From Streptomyces sp. NRRL F-5135 (GTDB taxonomy: Bacteria; Actinomycetota; Actinomycetes; Streptomycetales; Streptomycetaceae), in assembly GCF_000719775.1 (NCBI RefSeq), contig NZ_JOHR01000017.1, forward strand, positions 121,782 through 185,781: 64,000 bases of DNA. Direction: 5' to 3'. Shown here piece after piece: positions 44,238 to 53,724 of this stretch. Below the pieces are notes generated by a model that worked only from the letters and a program-made list of their open reading frames with translations, made no database searches and was not told the origin of the DNA. The first letter of the stretch is position 1. Each line of letters starts with the position of its first letter. Position numbers and translations under genes: made by a program.

Positions 44238-45965
44238 CTATCCATAGGGTACGTAGCCGACATATTGGACACCCGAGGTCTCCAACGTCGCGAGCGAGCC
44301 GGTCTGACCGTCCAGGAACACCGTTCCATGCGGTGTCTGCACGGCGTTGAAGACATGTCCGGTGCCGTCGAGCCGGCGGATGGCGACGACACTCCGCGCG
44401 CCGTCCCCGCGCCCGTTCAGGTCGCGGATGATGTCGTCGTAGCTGACCCCCCGGACATGCGCCTCGGGTTTCACGCCCAGCTGCTCGTACGGCACGCCGC
44501 CGGTCTCTCCCTTGCGCGCCGCCGAGACCTCCACGCCGTCCAGCCTGCGGTCCAGAGTGACCACGTTGTTCGTGCAGTTGTGGGTGTAGCCGGGGTTCGG
44601 GTAGTTGTTCATCTCCCTGATCCACGGGTACTGGTCGTCCAGGAACTCCCGCGCCCGGTGCGAGGGCACGGAATCCGCGTGGATGGCCCTCTCCGTCACC
44701 TGTTCCGTCGGGCGCGCCAGGTCGCTCCAGTCCTTGGGCGCGTGCTTGGCCCCCTGCTCGGCCGCTTCCTCCGCGCCCTCCCGCGCCGCTTTCCTGGCCC
44801 CCTGTTCCACCGCCTCCTCCGCGCCCTCCCTGGCCGCGACCCGCACCCCTGTGCGTACGCTCCCGAGCCCCTTCGTGCCGATCAGCTCGGGCAGCAGCCG
44901 GCCGAACCCCTCGCTGGGGTCGCCCTTGAAGCTGTCGATCAGCGCGCCCGGGATGCGCTCCGGGTGCGCGGCCGTCGAGACCAGCCCGGCCAGGGTCATG
45001 TTGACGTTCTGCGCGTACTGCGCCGGGTGCGTCAGGTTGTAGACGTCCAGCGGGTTGAGGCCCCGGGCGAAGTTGAGCAGGCCGGCCGTGCCCTTGACGA
45101 CACCGCCCACCACATGGGTCGTCTCCACGGCCAGCGCGCCCATGCCGTCCACGTACGCGGACGCGGCCCGGCTGAGCGGAGGCGGCTCCTTGGGCGCGTG
45201 CGCCATCGCCGCGTCTATCGCCTTCTGCGCCGTCTCCGCGGCCTCGTTGCGCTGTCTGCGGGCCTCCTTCAGGAGGGCATGTGCGTCCTCCCGGTCCTTC
45301 TTGCCGGGGTCGTGGAAGGGCTCCGGAACCGGCCCCGGGTCGCGGTCGGCCCTGATGTCCGCGTTGTAGGCGTCGACCTTCTTGTTGTAGGCCTCGACGG
45401 CTCGCTGCGACGCCTCCTTGCCCTTCTTGTAGAGGTCGATCGCGTTCTGTGCCTGCCCCTGCGCCCAGGTGACGGTGGAGGCGTAGGCCGTCAGCGCCTT
45501 GCCCGCCGCCTCGCAGGCGTCGGCCGCGCGCAGCCACTTGGCGGGGTGCATCGCGAACTCGGCGCGGAAGGCGTTCGCCGCCTCGCCCTTCCAGTGCGCG
45601 GAGTCGAGCCTCTTCATGCCCTGCCCGACGTTGTCGAGCGCGGTGAAGAAATCGTTCATGTGGCCCGCGCTCTCGCGGATCTTGTCGGGCTTGCCGTGGA
45701 CGAGCTCGTCGGCCTCCTCGGTCTCGCCCAACTGCTGCTCCCCGACCGAGGCGCCGAGGCCGGAGGCCGTGTCGTCGCCCCAGTCCTCGACGGCGTCCGC
45801 CCAGTCGTCGGCACCGACGTACTCCAGCCCGTCGCCGATCCGGTCGGTCGTCCAGTCGACGCCCTCCCCGAGCGCCTTCTTTCCCGCGTCGAAGCCTTCT
45901 TCCAGCTTTCCCAGGCCCTTGTTGGCCAGGTTCTTGCCGCCGTCGATCAGGTCCCCGAGGCCCAT
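44238..45965 (-). CDS. ESX-associated polymorphic toxin with C-terminal papain-fold (glutamine deamidase-type) domain
   Basis: The 575-residue protein has an N-terminal region (about 1-250) of long helices with an SAHWKGEAANAFRAEF turn resembling WXG100/PPE-like export domains. A middle part follows with a mild hydrophobic stretch and heptad-like repeats, AREGAEEAVEQGARKA/AREGAEEAAEQGAKHA. The C-terminal 115 residues match the Tox-PL papain-fold deamidase type: Cys464 in HNCTNNVV, His537 in GTGHVFNAV and Asp552 in FLDGQTG, an intact triad layout. It probably deamidates Gln in a target protein of a rival or host. It overlaps the upstream partner gene by one base; immunity candidates follow. 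Confidence 0.82.
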   Translation of the reverse strand: MGLGDLIDGGKNLANKGLGKLEEGFDAGKKALGEGVDWTTDRIGDGLEYVGADDWADAVEDWGDDTASGLGASVGEQQLGETEEADELVHGKPDKIRESAGHMNDFFTALDNVGQGMKRLDSAHWKGEAANAFRAEFAMHPAKWLRAADACEAAGKALTAYASTVTWAQGQAQNAIDLYKKGKEASQRAVEAYNKKVDAYNADIRADRDPGPVPEPFHDPGKKDREDAHALLKEARRQRNEAAETAQKAIDAAMAHAPKEPPPLSRAASAYVDGMGALAVETTHVVGGVVKGTAGLLNFARGLNPLDVYNLTHPAQYAQNVNMTLAGLVSTAAHPERIPGALIDSFKGDPSEGFGRLLPELIGTKGLGSVRTGVRVAAREGAEEAVEQGARKAAREGAEEAAEQGAKHAPKDWSDLARPTEQVTERAIHADSVPSHRAREFLDDQYPWIREMNNYPNPGYTHNCTNNVVTLDRRLDGVEVSAARKGETGGVPYEQLGVKPEAHVRGVSYDDIIRDLNGRGDGARSVVAIRRLDGTGHVFNAVQTPHGTVFLDGQTGSLATLETSGVQYVGYVPYG

Positions 45966-46612
45966 CAGCCCTCGCCCTCCCGGCCGGCGGCCCGTTGCTG
46001 TTCCCCGGGAGGCGGCCCGAGGGTGTCGCGCATCGCGTCGTCCACGTCGTCACGCAGACCGGCCGCGTCGATGATCTGGTTCGCCGGCGAGATGGAGGAC
46101 GTACTGGCGTCCCAGGCGGCGCCCTTCCACGCCTGCTTGCTGTTCTCGTACGCCTCGTCGAACGATTCCCGGCTGTAGTCGGCGTCGCGGATCTGGGTGA
46201 ACTGGTTGTTCGACAGGACCTTGCCCCAGTCCTTCTTGAGGATCTCGTCCTCCGTCGCGTACGGATTGCCCATCGCCGAGTTCGTCAGGATTTTGAAGCT
46301 GCCCTGGAGGTACTGCTCCTGCTCGTGGAAGACACCCGCCGACAGGCCGACCTCCTCCGCGAACACATTGCCTTCCTGGACGAGCGAGCGCACCCCCCAC
46401 TCCCAGCGCTCGCAGAAGTTCTTGAGCGTGGCCGTCAGCCCGTCGTGGCCGGTCTCCATCCCCGTCAGCGCGAGGTCGGAGAAGCCCCGGCCCATGGATG
46501 CCTCACCGACCATGCCGAGCTCCTTCAGCTCGCCCAGCGTGCCGTTGATGCCCTTCGTGATCAGGCCGAGCGCTTCGCCGGACGCCGCGAGGTCCGGATC
46601 CTGCCCCGTCAT
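45965..46612 (-). CDS. Helical WxG-like partner protein of the toxin
   Basis: A 215-residue, mostly helical protein with no signal peptide or membrane helix. KNFCERWEWGVRSLVQEGNVFAEE (broken) places a W-x-W-G turn between two helices, resembling ESX-substrate folds. A second Trp-rich part (KQAWKGAAWDAS) and a charged tail follow. Its TGA overlaps the toxin ATG by one base, suggesting fixed stoichiometry, so a co-exported partner or chaperone is the best guess. ATG 46612 overlaps the SseB-like stop (46609-46612). Not a named family that I know. Confidence 0.7.
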   Translation of the reverse strand: MTGQDPDLAASGEALGLITKGINGTLGELKELGMVGEASMGRGFSDLALTGMETGHDGLTATLKNFCERWEWGVRSLVQEGNVFAEEVGLSAGVFHEQEQYLQGSFKILTNSAMGNPYATEDEILKKDWGKVLSNNQFTQIRDADYSRESFDEAYENSKQAWKGAAWDASTSSISPANQIIDAAGLRDDVDDAMRDTLGPPPGEQQRAAGREGEG

Positions 46613-47127
46613 ACCGCACCCCTGCCGTACGCCCCGGGCGCGCCCGTACCGCCGTGCGGCGCCGCGTCCAGCGCCGCCGAGTCCGGCACGATGCCCCGTA
46701 CCGGCGGGAAGGTCGCGCCGTCCGGCCCCGCGGCGTTCAGCGCCACCCCGCAGGGGAACGCCAGCGCCGGGACGACCTCGTCGAACAGCCGGGAGCCCAG
46801 CACCGTACGGTACGGCCACTCCCGCTCCGTCTCGCCCCTGGCCTCGGCGAACCGCGCCAGCGCCGCCTCGTCGGTGAACGCGCAGATCCAGTCGAGCCCG
46901 CCCAACGGCGCCGTCCACAGCCCGCCTTCGGCGTCCAGCGGTACCAGCACCGCCGTACTGCGGAAGTCGGCCAGCCGCTCCAGCACCGCCTCGCGGGCCT
47001 CCTGGACGGCGTCCGCGTCCGGACCTGGCTCCGATGGGACGGCCTTGCCGGAACCCGGCACGTCACCCCTGGCGATCCGTTCGGTGGACTCGGCACGCTG
47101 CCGGCCCCACTCCTCGTTGAAACTCAC
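46609..47127 (-). CDS. SseB-family protein of the ESX cargo cassette
   Basis: A 172-residue protein with an SseB-like domain: AVLERLADFRSTAVLVPLDAEGG (broken), WICAFTDEAALARFAEARG, then GVALNAAGPDGATFPP. SseB-like domains are frequent in Streptomyces ESX neighbourhoods, where they may act in cargo handling; the function is not proven. The start is GTG 47127 after GGGGGAAG, 70 nt past the eccC stop. The Pro/Gly/Ala-rich tail ends in overlap with the helical partner gene. Confidence 0.78.
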   Translation of the reverse strand: MSFNEEWGRQRAESTERIARGDVPGSGKAVPSEPGPDADAVQEAREAVLERLADFRSTAVLVPLDAEGGLWTAPLGGLDWICAFTDEAALARFAEARGETEREWPYRTVLGSRLFDEVVPALAFPCGVALNAAGPDGATFPPVRGIVPDSAALDAAPHGGTGAPGAYGRGAV

Positions 47128-47197
47128 GTACTTCCCCCGTACTCGACGAACTGCCTCCACGGCGTGCGTGCGGTCCCGGTTCCCCGGGACCGCCGCC

Positions 47198-50100
47198 TCA
47201 CCGGTCCGGCAGCCAGCCCACCTGCACCAGCGGCGCGCCCCGCTTGCGCGAGACGAAGGTGCCACGGCCCGGAGGCATCGGGCGGGCCCGGACACCACCC
47301 AGGATGTCGCCCTCACCGGGATCTCCGGACAGGAGCACACCTTGTGCGCCGAGTTCTTTCATCCTCTGCATGAACGGTTCATACATCGCACGCGAGGCGC
47401 CCGCCGCGCTGCGCGCCACGATGAAGCGGACGCCGACGTCCCGGGCGAACGGCAGGTGCTCCACCAGCGGCGCGAGCGGATTGCCCGAGTTGGTCGCGAC
47501 CAGTTCGTAGTCGTCGATGAACACGAACAGCTGCGGCCCGTTCCACCAGCTGCGGTCACGTAGCTGCTGGGGGGTGATGTCCGGCTTCGGGGCCCGCTTG
47601 GTCATCACCGTCCCGATGGCGTCCATGTGCATCCGCATGGCCGACGCCATCGGCGCGTACTCCAGCAGGTGCGAGGACGGTACGGCCTCCAGCATCGAGC
47701 GCCGGTAGTCGCCGACCACGATCCGCGCCTGGTCCGGGGTGTAGCGCTCGGAGATCTGCTTGGCGATGAGCCGCAGCAGCGCCGTCTTCCCCGACTCGCT
47801 CTCGCCGAAGACCATGAAGAACGGATCGGTCTCGAAGTCGATGAAGACCGGCTCCAGGTTGGTCTCGTCGATACCGATCGCGATGCCGTGGCGCGGGTGC
47901 TCGAAGCCCTTCGGCAACTGCTCGGCCGGCAGCTTGCGCGGCAGCAGCCGTACGGTCGGGGCAGCCGGGCCCGTCCAGCTCTCCCGCACGGCCCGGACGA
48001 ACGCCGCCGTGCCCTCGGAGAGATCACCGGCCCCGCTCACCGAGTCGATCCGCGGCAGACCGGCCATGAAGTGCAGCTTCTCCGGCACCTGGCCGCGGCC
48101 CGGCACCCCGGCCGGGACGTTCGCCGCGACCTTGCGGTCGAACTCGGAGTCCATGACGTCACCGAGCCGCAGTTCGAGCCGGCTGAGCATCTGGTCCTTG
48201 AGCGCGGCGCGCACCTCCATGTACCGGGCGGCGGTGACGACGACGTGCACGCCGTAGCCGAGACCGCGCGCCGCGAGGTCGGAGATCACCGGCTCGAGCA
48301 TGTCGTAGTCGTTCTTGAACTGTCCCCAGCCGTCGATGACGAGGAAGACGTCCCCCCACGCCTCGCCGGGCAGTTCACCGGCCGCGCGCTTGCGCCGGTA
48401 GGTCGCGATGGAGTCGATGCCGTTCGCGCGGAAGAACTCCTCGCGCCGGTTGAGCACCCCCAGCACCTCCGCGACCGCGCGCCGCACCCGCTCCGGGTCC
48501 AGCCGGGACGCCACCCCGCCGACATGCGGCAGGTCGGCCAGCGAGACCAGCCCGCCACCGCCGAAGTCCAGTGCGTAGAACTGCACTTCGTGCGGGGTGT
48601 GGGTGAGCGCGAAGGACGAGATCAGCGTCCGCATCAGCGTCGACTTGCCGGACTGCGGACCGCCCACCACGAGCATATGGCCGGCCGCCGCCGAGAAGTC
48701 CCGGTACAGCACCTCGCGGCGCTGCTCGAAGGGCTTGTCGATGAGACCGAGCGGCACGGTCAGACCGCCCAGGCGGCTGTAGTCGGCCGCGTGCAGGCCG
48801 CGCTCCGGAGTCGGCGCGATCCCGGGCAGCAACTGGTCCAGCGTCGGCGCCTGGTCCAGCGGCGGCAGCCACACCTGGTGCGCGGGCACGCCCTGGCCGT
48901 CGAGCCGGCGCACGATGACGTCCAGCACCGTGTCCGCCAGCGCGTCGTCCTCCGGCGCCGGCGCCGCGGCACTCGCCACCGGGTCCGGCGCCCGGTACAC
49001 CACCGGCACCGGCACCGCCGTGAACAGCGCGGGCCGCCGCTCGATCGGCAGCTGCCCCACCGCCAGGTCGGGACCGCCGGTGCGGTACGCGCCCGAGACG
49101 TACGCCGCCTTGAACCGGGTCATCTCGTCCGTACCGAACTTGAGGTAGCCCGAACCCGGCACCGACGGCAGGTGGTACGCGTCCGGCACGCCCAGCGCCG
49201 TGCGCGACTCCGCCGCGGAGAAGGTCCGCAGACCGATCCGGTACGACAGGTAGGTGTCCAGGCCGCGCAGCTTGCCCTCCTCCAGGCGCTGCGAGGCGAG
49301 CAGCAGATGCACGCCCAGCGACCGGCCGATCCGGCCGATCTGGATGAACATGTCGATGAAGTCGGGCTTGGCGGTGAGCAGCTCGGAGAACTCGTCGATG
49401 ACGAGGACGAGCGAGGCCAGCGGCTCCAGCGGGGCGCCCGCGGCCCGCGCCTTCTCGTAGTCGTGGATGTTGGCGTAGTTGCCCGCCGAGCGCAGCAGCT
49501 CCTGCCGCCGCTGGAGTTCACCGCGGATCGCGTCCCCCATGCGGTCGACCAGCGTCAGGTCGTCCGCCAGGTTGGTGATGACCGCCGCCACGTGCGGCAT
49601 CTGGGACATCCCCGCGAACGTCGCGCCGCCCTTGAAGTCGGCGAGGACGAAGTTCAGCGTCTCCGAGGAGTGCGTGACCGCGAGCCCGAGCACCAGCGTG
49701 CGCAGCAGCTCCGACTTGCCGGAACCGGTCGCGCCGACACACAGCCCGTGCGGGCCCATGCCCTCCTGCGCGGCCTCCTTCAGGTCCAGCATCACCGGCT
49801 GGCCGTCCTCGCCGACCCCGATCGGCACCCGCAGCCGCTCGGCCGTCGACCGGGGCCGCCAGGTGCGGGCCACGTCGACCGACGCCGCGTCGCCCAGGTT
49901 CAGCAGATCCGTGAAGTCGAGGTTGGCGAGCAGCGGTTCGTCGTCGTCGCCCCCGCCCGTGCGCAGCGGGGCCAGCTGCCGCGCCAGCGCCTCGGCGGCC
50001 GGCAGCGAGATGCCGTCCGGCACGCCCTCGTACGCCAGACCGGCGCCGGACTCCAGCCACAGCCGGCCCGGCCGCACCACCACGGACAGACCGCCCCGCG

Positions 50101-51160
50101 GCTCGTCCAGCTCACCGCCCACGACCTCGACGATCGTGACGCCCTGAAGGCCCTCGGCCGCCGCGAACAGCGAGTCCGGCGGCACCATCCCGCCGTCCAG
50201 TACCACCACGATGTGCGGCTGGTCCAGCACCGGCTGGCTGTCCCGGCCGAACCGGGGCCGCCCGTCCAGCCTGCCGCGCAGCAACTGCTCCAGCTCCCCG
50301 AGGTCGTCCCCGAACAGCCGCTTCGTGCCGGCCCCGTCGACCTGGCCCGGCACCTGCGTGTGCGGCAGCCACTTCGTCCAGTCCCAGCGCGCCACCGCGC
50401 CCGGCGCCGCCACCACGGCGAGCATCAGGTCCTCCGGGGAGTGCAGCGTCACCAGCTGGGAGACCATCGCCCGGGCCGCGGACCGCGCCGACTCCGGCTC
50501 ACCGGAGACCGTCACGTGGTAGAAGGCGCGCATCGACACGGCCATCGGCAGCCCGTCCAGCGAGCCGTGCACCGCGAGGAACCGCTGCATCGCGCCCGCG
50601 CACAGCGGTTCCAGCTCGTCCACCGGCGCGGTGTCGGGAGCGATCAGCGGGGTCGACAGCTGCTGGGCGCCGAGTCCGACCCTTACCTGCCCGAAGTCCT
50701 TGTCCCCGACGCGGCGTTCCCAGACCCGCGACCCCTCCGCGACCACCGACCACAGCTGCTCCGGCGCCGGGTGCAGGTACAACTGGGCGTCGCGCTGCGC
50801 GCGGGCCGTCCTGCGCACCGTACGCCGCGTCTGCGCCAGGTACTTGAGGTAGTCGCGGCGCACGTCCGCGATCTGTCCCTGCGTTCCGCGCCGGAACCGG
50901 ACGATCTGCGCGACGACCATCGCCACCGTCGAGACGAGCATCAGCACGCCCATGATCCGCATGAACGGAGGCGCCTGCGGCGAGAAGAAGAAGACCACCG
51001 ACGAGCCCATGCCGAGGACCGGCAGGATCTGCATCAGCATGCCCTCCTGCTGACCGCGCGGGAGCTCCGGAGGAGACTCCAGGGTCAGCAGGGTCAGCTC
51101 GGCACCGGGCACTTCCGGCGGAAGGGACCGTGGTGGGCGTTTGACGACGATCTGGCTCAC
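47198..51160 (-). CDS. eccC: Type VII secretion ATPase EccC (fused EccCa-EccCb)
   Basis: EccC is the FtsK/SpoIIIE-type motor that selects and drives ESX substrates. The 1320-residue protein has two membrane helices near residues 40-90 (ILPVLGMGSSVVFFF, IMGVLMLVSTVAMVVAQI), then three ATPase domains. Their Walker A motifs are GATGSGKSE (near 479), GGPQSGKST (near 835) and GESESGKTA (near 1122). Walker B-like LVLVIDEFSELL is clear in the first; the third has LFVFIDDYELV. Fusion of EccCa and EccCb in one chain is usual in Streptomyces and Firmicutes. The start is GTG 51160, divergent from eccD. The cargo cassette follows it on the same strand. Confidence 0.96.
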   Translation of the reverse strand: MSQIVVKRPPRSLPPEVPGAELTLLTLESPPELPRGQQEGMLMQILPVLGMGSSVVFFFSPQAPPFMRIMGVLMLVSTVAMVVAQIVRFRRGTQGQIADVRRDYLKYLAQTRRTVRRTARAQRDAQLYLHPAPEQLWSVVAEGSRVWERRVGDKDFGQVRVGLGAQQLSTPLIAPDTAPVDELEPLCAGAMQRFLAVHGSLDGLPMAVSMRAFYHVTVSGEPESARSAARAMVSQLVTLHSPEDLMLAVVAAPGAVARWDWTKWLPHTQVPGQVDGAGTKRLFGDDLGELEQLLRGRLDGRPRFGRDSQPVLDQPHIVVVLDGGMVPPDSLFAAAEGLQGVTIVEVVGGELDEPRGGLSVVVRPGRLWLESGAGLAYEGVPDGISLPAAEALARQLAPLRTGGGDDDEPLLANLDFTDLLNLGDAASVDVARTWRPRSTAERLRVPIGVGEDGQPVMLDLKEAAQEGMGPHGLCVGATGSGKSELLRTLVLGLAVTHSSETLNFVLADFKGGATFAGMSQMPHVAAVITNLADDLTLVDRMGDAIRGELQRRQELLRSAGNYANIHDYEKARAAGAPLEPLASLVLVIDEFSELLTAKPDFIDMFIQIGRIGRSLGVHLLLASQRLEEGKLRGLDTYLSYRIGLRTFSAAESRTALGVPDAYHLPSVPGSGYLKFGTDEMTRFKAAYVSGAYRTGGPDLAVGQLPIERRPALFTAVPVPVVYRAPDPVASAAAPAPEDDALADTVLDVIVRRLDGQGVPAHQVWLPPLDQAPTLDQLLPGIAPTPERGLHAADYSRLGGLTVPLGLIDKPFEQRREVLYRDFSAAAGHMLVVGGPQSGKSTLMRTLISSFALTHTPHEVQFYALDFGGGGLVSLADLPHVGGVASRLDPERVRRAVAEVLGVLNRREEFFRANGIDSIATYRRKRAAGELPGEAWGDVFLVIDGWGQFKNDYDMLEPVISDLAARGLGYGVHVVVTAARYMEVRAALKDQMLSRLELRLGDVMDSEFDRKVAANVPAGVPGRGQVPEKLHFMAGLPRIDSVSGAGDLSEGTAAFVRAVRESWTGPAAPTVRLLPRKLPAEQLPKGFEHPRHGIAIGIDETNLEPVFIDFETDPFFMVFGESESGKTALLRLIAKQISERYTPDQARIVVGDYRRSMLEAVPSSHLLEYAPMASAMRMHMDAIGTVMTKRAPKPDITPQQLRDRSWWNGPQLFVFIDDYELVATNSGNPLAPLVEHLPFARDVGVRFIVARSAAGASRAMYEPFMQRMKELGAQGVLLSGDPGEGDILGGVRARPMPPGRGTFVSRKRGAPLVQVGWLPDR

Positions 51161-51286
51161 CGGAGCATCAATCCCTCAACTCGGACGGGGAATCCGTACC
51201 GGCGCCCCCGTGGCGACGGTCTCCCTCCGCGCGACGGCGATCCTACTTGCAGCCCGCACCGGAGGGTCCCGGTAGGGTGGCGCGCG

Positions 51287-51349
51287 CATCGTGCGCAACC
51301 GCGAATCGACATGAGCGGCATCGGATCGAACATCGTGCGCAACCGCGAA
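51287..51349 (+). repeat. 19-bp perfect direct repeat in eccD leader
   Basis: CATCGTGCGCAACCGCGAA occurs at 51287-51305 and again at 51331-51349, a 44-nt period, in the 206-nt eccC-eccD divergent region. The second copy is inside the upstream ORF at 51311-51370. A TAGGGT box (51273-51278) lies just before the first copy, with TTGCAG 20 nt further up; that spacing is long, so it is only a weak promoter candidate. Confidence 0.85.
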
Positions 51350-51370
51350 CCAGGGGGTCAACAGACGTGA
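51311..51370 (+). CDS. 19-codon upstream ORF coupled to eccD
   Basis: ATG 51311 opens [19 protein letters not shown] and stops at TGA 51368-51370, which overlaps the eccD GTG at 51367 in the GTGA arrangement used for translational coupling. There is no strong ribosome site before the ATG, but CAGGGGG (51350-51356) inside the ORF serves eccD. The peptide has no known family. It may be a leader peptide that tunes eccD, or simply a chance frame. Confidence 0.45.
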   Translation: MSGIGSNIVRNREPGGQQT

Positions 51371-52848
51371 GTACGACCGCAGCGACGGGCTTCTGCCGCG
51401 TCACTGTCGTGGCGCCTGACAGCAGGATCGACGTCGCTCTGCCGGAGGACATCGCGGTCGCCGACGTGCACCCGGAGATCCTCCGGCTCACCGGCCAGAC
51501 CCAGGCGCCCGGCACCCCCACCGGCTACCACCTGGTCCGCCGCGACGGCACCGTCCTGGACGGCTCCCGCACCCTCGCGGCCCAGCAGGTCCTGGACGGC
51601 GAGGTGCTCAGCCTGCGCCCGTTCGCCGAGTCGCTTCCCCCCGCCGTCTTCGACGACGTCTCCGACGCCGTCGCCTCCGCCGTCAAGCGCGACCGCCACC
51701 TGTGGAACGACGAACTGCTGCGCGGCGCCGGCCTCGTCGGCGGAGTGCTGCTGCTCGTGCTGATGGGCTTCGTCCTGTGGTTCGCCGACCCGGTCCGGCA
51801 CGACATGCACAGCCTGCCCGGCATCATCGCGGGCGCCGCCGGCCTGCTGCTCACGGCCTTCGCCGGGGTACGGGCCCGGGTCTACACGGACCGCGCCACC
51901 GCCGTCGCGCTCGGCCTCGGCGCGCTGCCGCTGCTGATGATCGGCGGGTCCGGGATCATCGGCCCCGACGCGGGCGACGGACCCGGCCGGCTCCAGTTCC
52001 TGCTCGGCTGCGTCACGGTCCTGGTCGCCTCCGTCGCGCTGGTCGCCCTCACCCCGAGCGGTGACGCGCCCTTCGTCGCCGCCACCTTCCTGGCCACCGT
52101 CGGCACGCTCGCCACGTTCGTGATGATCCTGACCGAGGCGTCGGCCACCTCCACCGCCGCCGTCTGCGCCCCGGTCGCCATCGGGCTCGTCGCCTTCCTG
52201 CCCGGCCTGTCCGCGCGCTTCGCGCGGCTGCCCATCGGCTACGCCTCCCCGCGATCGGCCGCCGCCGGCGAGTTCGGCGACGACACCTACACCGACCCGA
52301 ACGCCGCTCCCGAGGGCGAGCCCGTCGACGCCGACCGCATCGCCGCGCAGGCCCGCCGCGGCCACGAGATGCTGCTCGGCCTGGCCGCCGGCTGCTCGGC
52401 CGTCGTGGTGGCCGCCGCCGCGGTCCTCGGTTTCTCCGACAACGTCTGGGGACAGTTCCTCGCGCTGGCCGCCGGTCTGGCCATGCTGATGCGCGCCCGC
52501 CTCTTCCGCTACACCTCGCAGGTCACCTGTGTGCTGGTGGCCGGGATCGCCGCGATCGCCCTGCTGGTCCTCGGGCTCTCCCTCAACCCGCCGGTCGACC
52601 TCGTCAAGGACCTGCTGATCTACGGCGACCGCGGCGGCCTCGACATCCGTACGATCTGGCTCGCCGCGAGCGTCGCCGCCGGCGCCGCCCTGCTCACCGC
52701 CATCGGCCTGGTCATCCCGCGCAAGGGCCTGTCCCCCTTCTGGGGCCGGCTCCTCGACATCGCCGAGGGCGCGGTACTGCTCTCGCTGGTGCCGCTCTGC
52801 CTCGCCGCGCTGGACGTCTTCAGCGCGGCCCGGGCGATGACCAGCTAA
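51367..52848 (+). CDS. eccD: Type VII secretion integral membrane protein EccD
   Basis: EccD forms the membrane barrel of the ESX complex. The 493-residue protein (GTG 51367) has an N-terminal ubiquitin-like YukD domain, about residues 1-90 ([34 protein letters not shown]), a linker and about eleven hydrophobic helices from residue 125 to the end. The loop [19 protein letters not shown] between helices 6 and 7 is typical. The start is chosen from the overlap with the upstream ORF and the GGGGG site 11 nt before. A palindromic terminator follows at 52875. Confidence 0.93.
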   Translation: MSTTAATGFCRVTVVAPDSRIDVALPEDIAVADVHPEILRLTGQTQAPGTPTGYHLVRRDGTVLDGSRTLAAQQVLDGEVLSLRPFAESLPPAVFDDVSDAVASAVKRDRHLWNDELLRGAGLVGGVLLLVLMGFVLWFADPVRHDMHSLPGIIAGAAGLLLTAFAGVRARVYTDRATAVALGLGALPLLMIGGSGIIGPDAGDGPGRLQFLLGCVTVLVASVALVALTPSGDAPFVAATFLATVGTLATFVMILTEASATSTAAVCAPVAIGLVAFLPGLSARFARLPIGYASPRSAAAGEFGDDTYTDPNAAPEGEPVDADRIAAQARRGHEMLLGLAAGCSAVVVAAAAVLGFSDNVWGQFLALAAGLAMLMRARLFRYTSQVTCVLVAGIAAIALLVLGLSLNPPVDLVKDLLIYGDRGGLDIRTIWLAASVAAGAALLTAIGLVIPRKGLSPFWGRLLDIAEGAVLLSLVPLCLAALDVFSAARAMTS

Positions 52849-52874
52849 TCGTCCTGCCTCGGGAGGCCGGGGAC

Positions 52875-52900
52875 GCCGTCCGACCGCGCGGTCGGACGGC
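52875..52900 (+). terminator. 26-bp perfect palindrome after eccD
   Basis: GCCGTCCGACC and GGTCGGACGGC flank a GCGC centre; the whole 26 bases equal their reverse complement. It lies 27 nt after the eccD stop and ends the ESX region before rpsO. No T-run follows. Confidence 0.8.
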
Positions 52901-53066
52901 CCCGCTCGAGCTGGTAGCCTGTACGACGGCCGTTTGCGTACGTGACCGGCGGAGCCAGGTGCTCTGCGGTGCACGCTCAGCGGATCCCCGCCTCCCGAGT
53001 AACGGAAGCTCCCCAGCGAATTCGACCTGGGGCACTCGGTGGCCACGAAGACCACGAGGAGTACGC

Positions 53067-53354
53067 GTGTCGCTCGACGCCGCTACGAAGAAGCAGATCA
53101 TGACCGAGTTCGGCACCAAGGAGGGTGACACCGGCTCCCCCGAGGTCCAGGTCGCCCTGCTGTCGCGCCGGATCTCGGACCTGACCGAGCACCTCAAGAC
53201 CCACAAGCACGACCACCACTCCCGCCGGGGCCTGCTGATCCTGGTCGGCCAGCGCCGCCGCCTGCTGCAGTACCTGGCCAAGAAGGACATCCAGCGCTTC
53301 CGCGCGCTGGTCGACCGCCTGGGCATCCGCCGCGGCGCGGCCGGTGCCAAGTAA
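53067..53354 (+). CDS. rpsO: 30S ribosomal protein S15
   Basis: S15 binds the central domain of 16S rRNA early in 30S assembly. The 95-residue protein has the complete family sequence: [37 protein letters not shown] (broken here), then [21 protein letters not shown] (broken), then GIRR. GTG 53067 has CGAGGAG upstream. It is the first gene of the classic rpsO-pnp pair. Confidence 0.97.
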   Translation: MSLDAATKKQIMTEFGTKEGDTGSPEVQVALLSRRISDLTEHLKTHKHDHHSRRGLLILVGQRRRLLQYLAKKDIQRFRALVDRLGIRRGAAGAK

Positions 53355-53366
53355 GACACCGTGAAG

Positions 53367-53397
53367 GGAGCGGTTCCCACCACCAGGGGGCCGCTCC
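53367..53397 (+). terminator. Hairpin in the rpsO-pnp gap
   Basis: GGAGCGG (53367-53373) pairs with CCGCTCC (53391-53397), followed by TTT. The 17-nt loop is C- then G-rich and can form further pairs. In Streptomyces the rpsO-pnp gap is known to carry an RNase III-cleaved hairpin and partial readthrough; this structure or the GGAGG/CCTCC one near 53559-53571 could be that site. Confidence 0.6.
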
Positions 53398-53724
53398 TTT
53401 CGCGTACGCGGGGGCCCGCTCCCCGTACCCGCGCAGGACCGGTCCGGCGAGCGGCCCGCCCCGTACCGGTCCCGCTGAACACCCCGCCCGGGACGACCGG
53501 AATGTCATCCTGGCGCGAAGCTCAGTAACCTGGTCGCAACGAGCACAACCGAATCAGGAGGAGCGACCTCCGCCGCCGCCGGTCCTCGGTAGTGGCCCCC
53601 GGATCGGCCCGGCCCATGCCGCGTCACCGGGTGCTTCGATCGAAGACCGGCCCGCACCAAGGAGCGCTTCTCCGATACGTCCCCTGCCACCCGGGCACCG
53701 GACGAAGACGAGGAGAATTCACTA
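53398..53724 (+). promoter_or_regulatory. pnp leader region
   Basis: This gap upstream of pnp has no gene. It holds a short stem, GGAGG AGCGA CCTCC (about 53559-53573), and a TAACCT box near 53525 that might be a -10, without a clear -35. In S. coelicolor pnp has its own promoter besides readthrough from rpsO and is autoregulated post-transcriptionally; the same is likely here but is inferred. Confidence 0.4.

Noticed and set aside
42534..46178. A 1214-codon plus-strand open frame across the toxin cassette
   Set aside because: It is the antisense shadow of four real minus-strand genes that have good starts, overlaps and domains. Its own translation resembles nothing.
47627..51370. A 1247-codon open frame antisense to eccC
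   Set aside because: High-GC third-position bias of eccC keeps the opposite frame open. The translation is Arg/His/Gln/Val-rich with no domain or ribosome site. Only its last 20 codons, as a short ORF from ATG 51311, deserve notice.
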